Below, in pieces: positions 8,031 to 16,784 of a DNA stretch of 47,949 nt. The stretch lies in NCBI GenBank assembly GCA_031271165.1, contig JAISWF010000275.1, forward strand, positions 1 through 47,949, in the 5' to 3' direction. A program made the translations under genes and the position numbers. This DNA is from Deltaproteobacteria bacterium. GTDB taxonomy: Bacteria > Desulfobacterota > Desulfarculia > Adiutricales > Adiutricaceae. Positions within the stretch are counted from its first letter, which is position 1, and each line of letters begins with the position of its first letter. A model generated the notes under the pieces. It ran no database searches, was not told where the DNA came from, and was given only the letters and a program-made list of their open reading frames with translations.

Positions 8031-9472
8031 TTGACGACGTATTTATTTTTTTTAGACAAGCCCTTATGGTAGCGGTCGGCCATGTCACTAAATCCATTGC
8101 GGCCCATTAGCCCGTAGGTAAATTTTTTGCTGAGCTCCACCCCGGGCTGATCCAGGGGATTGACCCCATAAAGAGTCCCGGAGATAACGGTAGCCAGCAT
8201 CAAAGTCTGAAGAATGTAGCCCACGGCCCCGGCACTGACCTTGGGGATGGTTAACGTAAAGTTAGGGCGCTGATTTTCGGCCAGGGCCCGAGCCGTTCCC
8301 AGACGCTCAAAAGTCAAAAGCTCGCCCAAAGTCTTTCCGCCAAGATACGAAAGCTCATCGTGCTCAGTAAAGACCTTGGGGATGCTTACATCGCTTCGAA
8401 ACTTTTCAACCCCCAAAAAACAAACCGTCTTGTTGAGGGGGCCTTCCATATACATCTGAAGCTGCGAATGCTGATCGGTCACCCCCACCGCCTTGATGGC
8501 GGTCTGGCCGGTCCCGGCCGGGGAACCGTCGAGGTGGAGGGCTTTACCCAGGGATTCATTCCAGAGCTGTAAAAACCACTCGGCCACCTTGGATAGGGCT
8601 TCGGCGTAGGGCATTAGAACCAAAGTCTCCAAACCTTTGACGGTGGTCTGCAGCCAGTTCAAACCGGCAAACAGAAGTGCTTTGTTACTAAGAACTGGGC
8701 TGGCAAAGTCCTGTTGAGCCTTTTTGGCTCCAGCCAAAAGCTCGTAAACGCTGACCCCAACCATGGCCAAGGGAGCCAGACCAACTGCGGAAAAGATGGT
8801 AAAACGCCCACCCACCCCAGGCGGAACTTCCATTGACTGGTAATCGTTGGCCTCCACCAGTTTCCTTAAGACCCCGCCTTGGGGATCAGTGGTGATCAAA
8901 AGGTGATCCTTAATGGCCGTCCGGCCCAGGGATCTTTGGAGCATATCGTGAATGACCATGAACTGGCTCATGGTCTCCGCCGTGGCCCCGCTTTTGGATA
9001 TAACGTTAAAAAAGGTTTTCGAAGGATCAAGGCTGTCCAAAATTACCCCAAACCCCTCGGGATCGATGTTATCGGCGATAAAAAGCCTGGGCCATTGGCG
9101 CTTGGCCGGCGGCAGGGCATTATGATTAATGGGCCGCAGGGCGTTAAAGACGGCATTGGCCCCCAAAGCGCTGCCGCCAATCCCCAGTACCACCACGGTC
9201 TCAATATTTTTTCGGAGAAGATCGGCCAGTTTCCGGCATTTTTTGGGGATCTCCGAATTTGAGGGCAGTTCGGTAAAAGGCAATAGTCCTTGGCGCCTTT
9301 TAGCCTCGAAATCCTTGTAAGCAGCGGCCAGAGCTTTTTTCATTTCTGCCAGATCCCCTGACGAAAGTCCTTGTCCCCCCAAAGCCTCGGCGGTCAAGTT
9401 GTTGTAGTCCATGGTCATATAATCTGAAATCTGAGAGCGGGTCGAAATCCCGGTCGAGCCTTTTTCAGCCAT
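8027..9472 (-). CDS. pgi: glucose-6-phosphate isomerase
   Basis: The enzyme interconverts glucose 6-phosphate and fructose 6-phosphate in the cytoplasm. Recognisable family blocks are VVLGIGGSALGANAVF (sugar-phosphate binding), GVGGRFTIFSAVGLAPLAM, LHLDGSPAGTGQTAIKAVG and QHSQLQMYMEGP. The length of about 480 residues fits the shorter bacterial form. The ORF opens at GTG 9484, but the sequence AAGGTGAGG sits six bases before the ATG at 9472, so the true start is probably there (481 aa). Its stop overlaps the GTG of the histidine kinase. With malQ and glgC elsewhere in the window it fits an organism that stores and mobilises glycogen. Confidence 0.95.
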   Translation of the reverse strand: MAEKGSTGISTRSQISDYMTMDYNNLTAEALGGQGLSSGDLAEMKKALAAAYKDFEAKRRQGLLPFTELPSNSEIPKKCRKLADLLRKNIETVVVLGIGGSALGANAVFNALRPINHNALPPAKRQWPRLFIADNIDPEGFGVILDSLDPSKTFFNVISKSGATAETMSQFMVIHDMLQRSLGRTAIKDHLLITTDPQGGVLRKLVEANDYQSMEVPPGVGGRFTIFSAVGLAPLAMVGVSVYELLAGAKKAQQDFASPVLSNKALLFAGLNWLQTTVKGLETLVLMPYAEALSKVAEWFLQLWNESLGKALHLDGSPAGTGQTAIKAVGVTDQHSQLQMYMEGPLNKTVCFLGVEKFRSDVSIPKVFTEHDELSYLGGKTLGELLTFERLGTARALAENQRPNFTLTIPKVSAGAVGYILQTLMLATVISGTLYGVNPLDQPGVELSKKFTYGLMGRNGFSDMADRYHKGLSKKNKYVVK

Positions 9473-10042
9473 AACTATCCTCACCTTTATTTAAAATTAT
9501 TGACATCTTAATCTCATCAACAAACAAAAAAACGTTGGAAGTTAACCCAAATCTGAGGTCACCCGGCCCCCCCAAAAACTATTAAAAACATTTCTTAAAA
9601 ACGTGACCTGACTAAATCAGAACTCGGAAGCTTTGCTACTTTTAAAGCACGTACTTTAGGCCCTAGGAGAGCAGCTCCGCCGCCAGATTTTTGCGACGGT
9701 TGACAACCTACCCACCCTCCTGTAAGATTAAAGACAGAATCAATATAGAGGTTGGACTAGGAAATCGCTTGGCATAGGCCTTTATTTAAACAAAAACAAT
9801 ACATTTATCTCAAACAAGTTTAATAAACTGACATTATTTATTTTTTTATCAAAAAGACCACCGTCAGACAGTTGGATTTAAGTGGTTCCTGTTTTTAATT
9901 TTACGCTTATATAGTCTAAAGATCAAGGATTTGACTTTTTTTTAATTTATTCCCTACAACTCTGGACGACCTGCCTTCCTCAAAAGCGCCGGCCAAACCC
10001 AAAAGTTCCTCCCTCAACCCCCTTACTTGCAGCCGGTCCGCC
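9473..10042. other. intergenic region between divergent pgi and the small gene at 10043
   Basis: No gene is visible. The region is AT-rich, includes a strong plus-strand sigma-70-type promoter (separate entry) and must also hold the minus-strand promoter of pgi. Confidence 0.5.
9700..9728 (+). promoter_or_regulatory. sigma-70-type promoter
   Basis: TTGACA, a 17-base spacer and TAAGAT lie on the plus strand, a near-consensus promoter. The next plus-strand gene starts about 310 bases further on, so its transcript would carry a long leader, or the promoter drives a small RNA. Confidence 0.5.
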
Positions 10043-10321
10043 ATGTTTGAAGACACTCTCCAAGAATTAGCCAGGCGTATTTTGGCCCTCGACGAGGAGA
10101 CCCTCATCACCCTGATCCCCAAGTACCGCAAGCGGATGGATAATTTTGAACCGACCAAAGAGTGGGAGGAATCGGTCATTATTTACTTTCTAATCAACGG
10201 CTTACGGGTAAAAAATGCTCAATTTAACGAGCGCATCAAGCGCTATATGGACGATCTGAAGAAAAAAGATCCAGCCGAAGACTGGGTGGCCCCTCGCCCG
10301 GATTTGCGCCTCATAAAATAG
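10043..10321 (+). CDS. hypothetical protein, 92 aa
   Basis: This is a small, charged, soluble protein. It has an acidic N-terminal helix (TLQELARRILALDEETL), a central hydrophobic strand/helix (EESVIIYFLINGLRV) and a Lys/Arg-rich C-terminal part. I do not recognise its family. Its composition looks protein-like throughout, whereas the opposing ORF (9916-10179) looks like a shadow. The ribosome site before the ATG is poor, but the frame offers no better ATG upstream. It is plus-strand and monocistronic, and is probably transcribed from the promoter at 9700-9728. Confidence 0.6.
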   Translation: MFEDTLQELARRILALDEETLITLIPKYRKRMDNFEPTKEWEESVIIYFLINGLRVKNAQFNERIKRYMDDLKKKDPAEDWVAPRPDLRLIK

Positions 10322-10502
10322 CCTCTCCCAGTTCCCGCCCCGGCCTCCTTCGGCCCAACCCCTGTCTTGAGGGGACAGGACCTGAGGCAGCTTACACTTC
10401 CGTCATTTTCACTTTGCCGCTGACTCTTCTAAGTCCTCTTAATCCTCTAAGCCCTCTTATTTGGTCTACCCTCAGCCGGCGCAACCGGTTAAAGGCCCCA
10501 GT

Positions 10503-11030
10503 TCAGTTGAGCCGATCCTCACAGATAACCTCATCGGTCAAGCTCATAACCCGAAACACCCCATCGTGATACAGGCCGTAACTAGGTGGATAGTTCCATT
10601 CAGGCAACCCCAGACTCCCAGGATTCCAGCGGCGGCCTCGGGGACCGTTATCGGCCATGGGCACATGAGTGTGTCCAGAAATCAGGTTAAAAAATCCCTC
10701 AAAGCTCTGTTCTATTTGACGCATCTGGTGGCCGTGGCACAAAAGAAACAGCTGATCCAGAAACAGCCAGGCACTTTCGGGGGTAAACCAGGGAAATTCG
10801 GCCAAATCGGAGTCACTGTCGCAGTTGCCTCGGACCGAAACAACCGGAATAGTCAGACTCGACAAAATCTTGGCCGCCAGCAAACCGTCAAAAGTATCGC
10901 TTCTCAAACCACAATGAATCAAATCTCCTAAAAGGGCCACCAAATCGCAGCCCTCCTTTAAAGCCTTACTGACTATGAACCGGGCTCCGGGCAAGTTGCC
11001 ATGGAGATCGGAAGCAATCAAAATTTTCAA
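10503..11030 (-). CDS. YfcE/MJ0936-type metallophosphoesterase
   Basis: A 175-residue member of the calcineurin-like phosphoesterase superfamily, YfcE branch. The metal-binding motifs appear in order: SDLHGN near the N-terminus, LLGDLIHCG, RGNCDSD, LCHGHQ and SGHTHVP. Together they build the two-metal site. YfcE enzymes hydrolyse phosphodiesters with loose specificity, so the natural substrate is uncertain. The length is normal (about 180 in relatives). The start is TTG with a GAGAGAG sequence a few bases upstream. The gene lies 75 bp downstream of an unknown membrane-protein gene on the same strand and may be the last gene of that unit. Confidence 0.9.
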   Translation of the reverse strand: MKILIASDLHGNLPGARFIVSKALKEGCDLVALLGDLIHCGLRSDTFDGLLAAKILSSLTIPVVSVRGNCDSDSDLAEFPWFTPESAWLFLDQLFLLCHGHQMRQIEQSFEGFFNLISGHTHVPMADNGPRGRRWNPGSLGLPEWNYPPSYGLYHDGVFRVMSLTDEVICEDRLN

Positions 11031-11104
11031 TTGACTCTCTCTTTCCGATCATAATCGTACTGTATTAATTCTGTTACTTAAAAATTATAGTCACCGATAT
11101 CTTT

Positions 11105-12109
11105 TTAGGCTCCCTCCGCCATCCCCACTCCCTCAGGTCTGGCCTCACCCGCCCCCTCTTGGTCAGCCTCGGTCGAAAAGGCCAGCCTATGAAAACCGGC
11201 CAGGGCGACCAAGGGCCACAGCAGGCCCAGGTAAAAGATCACATTGAGGACCATTTTAATTACCAGCTCAGGCAAACCAACGGTCAAGAAAAGAACAGCC
11301 AAAAGCGACGTGATCATAGAGATAATACAAGCGGTCAAAAATAAAATCAGCACACATTGGTTGAGGTGTTTAGGAAAGCCAGCCAAGGCCGCATGAATTC
11401 TCCCAATTATCTTGATCCAAGCTCCTTTTTCTCCGTCACTGAGACTAAAGAAGGCTAAAAATTGTAATACCACCAAGCGTCGGATATGGGGCCAAAGAAT
11501 TCGAACGAAAAAAACCAGCCCGGCCACGATGCCCCCCATGGTCAACAGCCACCCGATCATGTTGGCCTGACCGCTTGAACCGGTCAGCTGCTTGACTAAC
11601 AGCATGGGGACAAAACAGACTATGGTGGCCAGGAACAGTCCCAGGATGAGGATCGAAATAAGGATCATGATCCGGACAGCTGGCCCGTAATATTTCAGGG
11701 CAAACCAAAGACTTTCCAGGCCCGGTCGGTAACCGTCCCAGATATTTACCGCCACTCGGCACAAAACCAGCCAGATCCAGGGAGCCAAGATCAAGGGCAG
11801 ACTCATCGAAACTAAGAGTCGCGAAAAACCAATTGTTTTGATGGCCTCAATAAAGGCCTGACTATGCTCGGGCGTAAGGTCCGGAGTCTGGGCCAACTCA
11901 AAAAAAGCGTTGATATCCTGCATGTAGGGGGCCATTAATAAGGCCGACAAGTGATCGAATACCTGACTGACTAAAGCCAGGGTCACCGCCAAGACCAAAA
12001 GAGGCTTGGGATTTTCCAATAATATAGGCCAGGAGTGCCGGAAAATTTCCCAGTAACTGGCGAGTTTGTTTTTGGACTCCGCTGAACCCATAATTTGTTC
12101 ATCAGCCAT
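11105..12109 (-). CDS. polytopic membrane protein of unknown function
   Basis: A protein of about 334 residues with six predicted membrane segments, including KPLLVLAVTLALVSQVF, LILAPWIWLVLCRVAV, VRIMILISILILGLFLATIV, IGWLLTMGGIVAGLVFFV, VLILFLTACIISMITSLL and LNVIFYLGLLWPLVAL. N- and C-terminal ends are polar. The organisation resembles YciC-like or other 'six-TM, no catalytic motif' proteins, but I cannot assign a family. The ORF track starts at TTG 12115; ATG 12109, seven bases after GAGG, is the better start. It follows the gene at 12137 by only 27 bases, so the two are probably one operon and may work together. Confidence 0.75.
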   Translation of the reverse strand: MADEQIMGSAESKNKLASYWEIFRHSWPILLENPKPLLVLAVTLALVSQVFDHLSALLMAPYMQDINAFFELAQTPDLTPEHSQAFIEAIKTIGFSRLLVSMSLPLILAPWIWLVLCRVAVNIWDGYRPGLESLWFALKYYGPAVRIMILISILILGLFLATIVCFVPMLLVKQLTGSSGQANMIGWLLTMGGIVAGLVFFVRILWPHIRRLVVLQFLAFFSLSDGEKGAWIKIIGRIHAALAGFPKHLNQCVLILFLTACIISMITSLLAVLFLTVGLPELVIKMVLNVIFYLGLLWPLVALAGFHRLAFSTEADQEGAGEARPEGVGMAEGA

Positions 12110-12136
12110 GTGCAATCCTCGCCTTGAGCCGTGCGG

Positions 12137-12541
12137 TCATTGGCCTGACTCCACCAAAGCCAGGTAATCATCTATTTCCTTGAGGGTTTGACGATACCCG
12201 TTGTACAAATCAATCAACGGCTGGTGGCTGCGGTAATCATCAAGGGTCAGAATCAGGACCGGAAACCGGGCCGAAAAGTTTAAAATGCCCTTAATTTCTT
12301 GGAGGGCCCTAATTTCACCGGCGGCCAAGTTTTGGGGCGAAGTTTTACTTATCACCGCCCTCAGATCCGGAATATAGCCAGCCATAGCTTTGGCATCCCT
12401 GAAGCAAAGGTCGTGGACGGTTTCCGGTTTGGGGAATTCATCGGGCGGGTTGAGCTGGCCCAAAATCTCGGTCCAAAATTCACCGTCAAGGTTTTCCATT
12501 AAACCGGTCAAACGTCCATGTAACTGGGAAAAGGTAAGCAT
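12137..12541 (-). CDS. hypothetical soluble protein, about 134 aa
   Basis: I do not recognise this family. The protein is helical and acidic, with conserved-looking aromatic residues (GEFWTEILGQL, HDLCFRDAKAMAGYIPDL, SARFPVLILTLDDYRSH, LIDLYNGYRQTLKEID) and no signal or membrane segment. The ORF track begins at TTG 12562 without a ribosome site. ATG 12541 (MLTFSQLHG) has AGG eleven bases upstream and is a moderately better choice. It sits immediately upstream of the six-TM protein, so a cytoplasmic partner of that protein is a reasonable inference. Confidence 0.6.
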   Translation of the reverse strand: MLTFSQLHGRLTGLMENLDGEFWTEILGQLNPPDEFPKPETVHDLCFRDAKAMAGYIPDLRAVISKTSPQNLAAGEIRALQEIKGILNFSARFPVLILTLDDYRSHQPLIDLYNGYRQTLKEIDDYLALVESGQ

Positions 12542-12999
12542 AAAGTCATCATCCTGTGGCAAAAGCGGTTAAAAACGAGGCCAAACGGTGCGGTAGCGGC
12601 CAAATCAATGGCCCCAAAAAAAACCTTGAATCCTGGCCATAATACCAAATAATTATTTTGGATTTCGTGGTGGAGGTTGGTTACCCCCTAGTGGTTTATT
12701 TTAGCCCAAATCATGGCAAACTCAAAATTTACCGGTTTTCAAAATTCTGGCCTAGCTTTTTTTTAGCCTTCCTTAGGGCTTAACCTTGATGAAACTTAAC
12801 CTTGGCTCGGACTCTTCTTGGCTTTAATCAATCTTGGCTTTAACCCTGGGCTTCTTTGACTTGGCCTTATTTTGACCAAAGCCTCAAATCCATTGGCCAT
12901 AAGACCAACCATCAGGCCGACTGAAGGTCGCACCGTTTGGTTTCAAAAAAGCCTGACCTTATAGGCCACCCTGTTAAGGAGGCCCAAGATCATCAAAGC
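12542..12999. other. gene-free, low-complexity spacer downstream of malQ
   Basis: No gene is present. Between about 12765 and 12880 the sequence drifts through imperfect copies of CTTAACCTTG and CTTGGCTTTAA, giving a degenerate tandem pattern. The malQ terminator is at its right end. Confidence 0.5.
12945..12983 (-). terminator. rho-independent terminator of malQ
   Basis: On the minus strand GCCTCCTTA pairs with TAAGG-TC-AGGC (two-base bulge), followed by six T. It lies 17 bases after the malQ stop. Confidence 0.7.
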
Positions 13000-14550
13000 T
13001 TACGACTCGTAGGTCAGAATGTTGGGATGAATCTGGTTGTCACGGCCCGATAGTTCCCCAAGTTCAGCCAGACTGTCAACTAACTTTTTGGTGAGCTCAT
13101 CTAAGGATTCCAAGCGGTAACCCCAATTGCCAGTCGAAGTGCCTGGAATATTGAGCCGACGATCGGCACCCTGGTTTAAAATGTCCTGTAGAGTTACGAC
13201 GCTTAAGGCCCCGCCGGAAAGGTACGCCAAACGAATCAGAGTCCAGGCGGCATTTTCAGCCGTAACCTGATAACCGGCCACCTCCGACAGTCTCTGGCGA
13301 TCGGCCGCCTCAATGTCATGTTCAAACCAACCTCTAGCGGTGTTGTTATCGTGGGTCGAGGAATAAACCAAGTTGTCCGCTTCAATCCTGAACGGGGCAT
13401 GAGCGGATAGAGGCTGATCTCTACCAAAGCCGAACTGAAGCACCCTCATCCCCGGAAACTCGAACCGGCGCCTGAGCTCAGTTACGTCGGGAGTTATCAC
13501 TCCCAAATCCTCGGCAATGATCTTAAGCTCCCGGCCAGCTGCCGCCTGAGTAAAAAGCTCAGCCCCTGGAGACTTTCGCCAAGCTCCGGTTTGAGCCGTC
13601 GGCGACTTGGGTAATACCTCCCAAAAGGCGAGGAATGCCCGGAAATGGTCCAGCCTGACCCAATCAAAAAGACCGAGGTTGTGATAAATCCGGCTTTTCC
13701 ACCAACTAAAGCCGTCGGGGCGGTGATTGTCCCATTTGAAAACAGGGTTCCCCCAGAGCTGACCGGTGGCGGCAAAATAGTCCGGGGGCACCCCGGCCAT
13801 AAAAGATGTTGAGCCGTCATCAAATAGCTCAAAGAGGTGACGATTGGCCCAGACGTCACTGGAATCGTGATTGACGTAAAAGGCTATGTCGCCGATCAGA
13901 CCCAGTCCTTTAGTCTGGGCCAGGTCCTTTACCAGACCCAAGTGACGGAAAAACAGGTATTGACCGAACTTTATTCGCAAGATGGCTTCGGCCAGCCTTT
14001 GGCCATGGTAAGACAATTCCCGCTCTTCTCTGAACTTTAGGCCATGAGGCCAATCGGTCCAGACCCGGCCGCCCATATCAGCCTTAACCGCCATAAAAAA
14101 GGCGTAATCATTGAGCCAGCTGGCATTTTCGTATATAAATTTGGCAAAATCCGACCGATCAAGCAGCCCCAGTCCCACCTTGGCAAAGGCGGTATCTATC
14201 AGGCTGGTTTTGACCTCCAGGGCCCGATTAAAATCAACCGACCGGCCGGCCGGAAGCTGGGCGGCCGCAGCCTCACCGGCGGTTAGCCAGCCGTCACTGA
14301 CCATGAGATCGGGGCTTATCAACAGTTCGTAACCAGCGAAGGCCGAATAGGCCGAGTAAGGCGAGTTACCCAAAGCCGGAGCAGTGGGATTGACCGGCAA
14401 GACCTGCCAGTAGTGAAAACCAGCCCGGTGCAATAAATCTAAAAATTGATGGGCCGAGGGCCCCAGATCGCCCACCCCGTACGGACTCGGCAGAGATGTA
14501 ATGTGGACGGAAAGGGCCGCAGCCCTCCAGCCCTGATCAAATCGGGACAT
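13000..14550 (-). CDS. malQ: 4-alpha-glucanotransferase (amylomaltase, GH77)
   Basis: The enzyme transfers alpha-1,4-glucan segments between maltodextrins in the cytoplasm and serves maltodextrin and glycogen turnover. GH77 landmarks are visible: the N-terminal ITSLPSPYGVGDLG block, the nucleophile Asp in VRLDHFRAF, the acid/base Glu in IIAEDLGVIT and the transition-state Asp in SSTHDNNT. The ORF starts at 14598, but AAAGGAG five bases before the ATG at 14550 (MSRFDQGW) fixes the start there and gives 516 residues, normal for bacterial MalQ. It is monocistronic, with a clean terminator behind it. Together with glgC at 40 kb it points to glycogen metabolism, although the two genes are far apart. 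Confidence 0.95.
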   Translation of the reverse strand: MSRFDQGWRAAALSVHITSLPSPYGVGDLGPSAHQFLDLLHRAGFHYWQVLPVNPTAPALGNSPYSAYSAFAGYELLISPDLMVSDGWLTAGEAAAAQLPAGRSVDFNRALEVKTSLIDTAFAKVGLGLLDRSDFAKFIYENASWLNDYAFFMAVKADMGGRVWTDWPHGLKFREERELSYHGQRLAEAILRIKFGQYLFFRHLGLVKDLAQTKGLGLIGDIAFYVNHDSSDVWANRHLFELFDDGSTSFMAGVPPDYFAATGQLWGNPVFKWDNHRPDGFSWWKSRIYHNLGLFDWVRLDHFRAFLAFWEVLPKSPTAQTGAWRKSPGAELFTQAAAGRELKIIAEDLGVITPDVTELRRRFEFPGMRVLQFGFGRDQPLSAHAPFRIEADNLVYSSTHDNNTARGWFEHDIEAADRQRLSEVAGYQVTAENAAWTLIRLAYLSGGALSVVTLQDILNQGADRRLNIPGTSTGNWGYRLESLDELTKKLVDSLAELGELSGRDNQIHPNILTYES

Positions 14551-15230
14551 GCTTTCTCCTTTGCTCAATGACTCAGCCATAAAATGGGCCATTAGCAAAA
14601 TTTTAACTTGTTTGGGGACCTTTTTCCAGAAATTCTTTGGTTAAATCTTTGGCCTTAACACTTCAGTCCCTGATTCTCAAGAAAAATAAAACTTTTTTGT
14701 CTATTATAAGCCAGGATGACCCAGTCTTGGCCAGGTGGAGTTCTATAACAAAATTGATTATATGGGTAATATCATTTAATTTTCCAATTAAAATAAAACT
14801 CAGTTAATTTACGATCTATGCCTGAAGATATAATTTCCGCAACCTGGGCTGAAACGTTTTAGGGATGCGGGGAGCGTATTTTAGGGCATAGCTGCCGCTA
14901 AATGGCTGACGGCACTTAAGTTTTTGGAGGGCAGACAGCTTAATAATGGCCCCAAACTACAGCCCCGCTGCCGCCAATTTTCTGGCCTCAAGATTTGGCT
15001 TTGGTCTTTGAGCTGCAGGACAGTTTACCAATCGACTCGGCAGCCGTCACCAGACTTTAAAATCTTTGGCCCATGGCCAAAAACTATCTCTAGGCGATCT
15101 AATTTACTTATTAAATCAAAACTTTAAATTTAGTAACAAACAAAGCCCAGCATTTCGGGCCTTAAATGGGCCATTTCAACAGCCGCCAGCTGAAAGCCCC
15201 CTGAACCAAACTGCTAAATCAAATTAGTTT

Positions 15231-15246
15231 TGTTCCACGTGGAACA
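15231..15246. other. parS: parS centromere site (ParB binding)
   Basis: TGTTCCACGTGGAACA is a perfect 16-base palindrome and agrees with the chromosomal parS consensus known from bacteria such as Pseudomonas and Caulobacter (a one-base-per-arm variant of the Bacillus form). It lies in non-coding DNA. Chromosomal parS sites cluster around the replication origin, so this window is probably in the origin-proximal part of the chromosome. I saw no second full copy in the window and no parAB genes. Confidence 0.85.
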
Positions 15247-15633
15247 TTTTTTTAGGCCAGCCAAGAAAAACCAGCCCTAACCAATTGCCGCTAAACGGGT
15301 ACCTTCTCAGCTCTCCACCTCAGTTGCCACCTTGTTCAAGCAGCTCTTAGGTCAAATTTGAGGAGAAAAATGACAGGGCTAGGCGAAAGCTCCAATGAGC
15401 CAGCGGTCAGAGAGGCTATCGGTTCTGATACTTAGCCGGCCAGCCTGGGCAGCTATTTGATTTTATGCTCAAAAAATCACTAAATTTTTTAAAATATTAG
15501 TTTTATGCTTTTAAAGAAGTCAAATAACATCAGCAATCAAGGGCGTGTTGATTATAGCGGCGGGCCAAATTGGAGCGACGTCAAAGAGGGGGACCAAAAG
15601 AGATAACAAATCAATAAAACAGTTAGGAAGCCT

Positions 15634-15651
15634 AAAAGCCGCCAAGGCGGC
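15634..15651 (-). terminator. possible terminator of the hemerythrin-fumarase operon
   Basis: On the minus strand GCCGC-CTTG-GCGGC is followed by TTTT, about 40 bases beyond the stop of the 15690-16190 gene. The stem is short, so confidence is moderate. Confidence 0.4.
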
Positions 15652-15689
15652 CAAATCAGAGGGCAACCGGATCAGCCAAGTGGACCGGA

Positions 15690-16190
15690 CTAACTTTCAA
15701 GCTGAGGGGCCGATTTTTCGGCCGGCTGATTTTTCGAAGAGCTTAGACCCAATAACCGAACCGTCTCCGGCGACAGTTCATAAAAATGCAGGTCGTTGAT
15801 TTCCAAAGATTCCAGGGCCAAGCGAAAGCATTCCAACTGTTCCTCAAATGTTTGAAACCGGTCCAAGACAACCCACTTTTGATTTCTCAGCGAGCAGCGC
15901 CCGCCTTTAAGCCTGAGCCCAGCAAAAATTAACCGCCCCGCCGAGACCTTAAGGCCCTGCTTTTTGGCTAATTTCTCCAGCTCCGACAAAACCGACAGCT
16001 GCCTTTTGGTCAAATTGCCCTCGCTGGGCTTGCCAGTCTTGGCCCCAAGTTTGGCCGCTTTTTTGGAGCCGATCTTGCGGCCCGGTTTAGCACTGGGTTT
16101 AACTTCTTTTGGGTGAACTTTTGGGCTGATCGTTTCCATACCTTGACGGACGGATTGCTCTTGAGGTTGACCGGAGGAAGCCAAAGTCAT
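15690..16190 (-). CDS. hypothetical protein with a basic N-terminal linker, 166 aa
   Basis: Residues 1-60 form a Lys/Ala/Gly/Pro-rich, probably disordered and strongly basic linker (KPGRKIGSKKAAKLGAKTGK). Residues 60-150 form a compact domain beginning LTKRQLSVLSELEKLAKKQGLKV and containing the block KGGRCSLRNQKWVVLDRF, followed by helices. That C-terminal block (GGxCxLRxxxxVVLDR) recalls small uncharacterised proteins I associate with deltaproteobacteria, but I cannot name a family. The start is fixed by AAGGTGA before the ATG, and the gene begins 15 bases after the fumarase beta stop, so it is the third gene of that operon. It may act on, or simply be co-regulated with, the redox and carbon genes there. 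Confidence 0.7.
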   Translation of the reverse strand: MTLASSGQPQEQSVRQGMETISPKVHPKEVKPSAKPGRKIGSKKAAKLGAKTGKPSEGNLTKRQLSVLSELEKLAKKQGLKVSAGRLIFAGLRLKGGRCSLRNQKWVVLDRFQTFEEQLECFRLALESLEINDLHFYELSPETVRLLGLSSSKNQPAEKSAPQLES

Positions 16191-16205
16191 AACTTTTTCT
16201 CACCT

Positions 16206-16784
16206 TTAACTGCGCCAGGCCGCCGGCCCGCTCTGATAGAGATCGCCGCCTGACAAATCGTTGATGACCACGGCCGGAAAGTCTTCCACCATGAGTTCCA
16301 TTAAGGCCTCTGGACCAAGCTCGGGCCAGGCCAAAATTCGGGCTTGGCGGATCCGTTGGGCGTAAAAGGCCCCAGCTCCTCCAAAAGCGGCCAGATAAAT
16401 CGCCCGGTGCTCCATAAGGGCTTTTTTAACCTCGCCAGAGCGCCGGCCTTTGCCCAAAAGACCTTTGAGACCCAACCGCAATAGAGGTACGGTTAACAAA
16501 TCCATCCGGCCCGAAGTAGTCGGACCAGCCGCCCCAATGACCCGGCCAGGCCGGGCCGGAGTCGGCCCCACGTAATATATAATTTGCCCGACCGGATCAA
16601 AAGGCAATTCCAGACCCTGCTCGACTAAGTCGACCAACCGCTTGTGGGCCTGATCTCTGGCCGCCAAAAGCCGGCCCGATATGATAACCTCATCTCCGGC
16701 CGTTAACCCTTCCAGTACGCCCTCTTCCAAGGGAGCCCTGAGAACCGCCCTGGGACGCCCAAGGCCCTCTCCAGCCAAAGACAC
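16206..16784 (-). CDS. class I fumarate hydratase, C-terminal (beta) subunit, orphan
   Basis: The 192-residue protein matches the beta domain of iron-sulfur fumarase / L-tartrate dehydratase. Visible blocks are GDEVIISGRLLAARDQAHKRL, IIYYVGPTPARPGRVIGAAGPTTSGRMD, an AFGGAGAFYA segment and the C-terminal VEDFPAVVINDLSGGDLY. In heteromeric enzymes this subunit pairs with an [4Fe-4S] alpha subunit, normally encoded just upstream. Here the upstream gene is a hemerythrin, so the alpha subunit must be elsewhere or absent. The GTG start overlaps the hemerythrin stop (TAGTG), implying translational coupling. The oxygen-sensitive Fe-S partner and the oxygen-binding hemerythrin make a suggestive pair. 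Whether the product is fumarase or tartrate dehydratase cannot be decided from this subunit. Confidence 0.85.
   Translation of the reverse strand: MSLAGEGLGRPRAVLRAPLEEGVLEGLTAGDEVIISGRLLAARDQAHKRLVDLVEQGLELPFDPVGQIIYYVGPTPARPGRVIGAAGPTTSGRMDLLTVPLLRLGLKGLLGKGRRSGEVKKALMEHRAIYLAAFGGAGAFYAQRIRQARILAWPELGPEALMELMVEDFPAVVINDLSGGDLYQSGPAAWRS

Larger units (their letters stand above)
14551..15689. other. 1.1-kb gene-free stretch containing parS
   Basis: No ORF with coding character was found; the small plus-strand ORF at 14924-15127 has no ribosome site. The notable content is the parS palindrome at 15231-15246, and a possible terminator of the fumarase operon lies at 15634-15651. Confidence 0.5.

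Noticed and set aside
10421-10465. Imperfect short repeats CTAAGTCCTCTTAATCCTCTAAGC
   Set aside because: Only a few drifting copies of under 10 bases; no function can be argued.
12765-12880. Degenerate tandem pattern of CTTAACCTTG/CTTGGCTTTAA
   Set aside because: Units are too irregular for a CRISPR or a defined repeat; it looks like ordinary low-complexity spacer.
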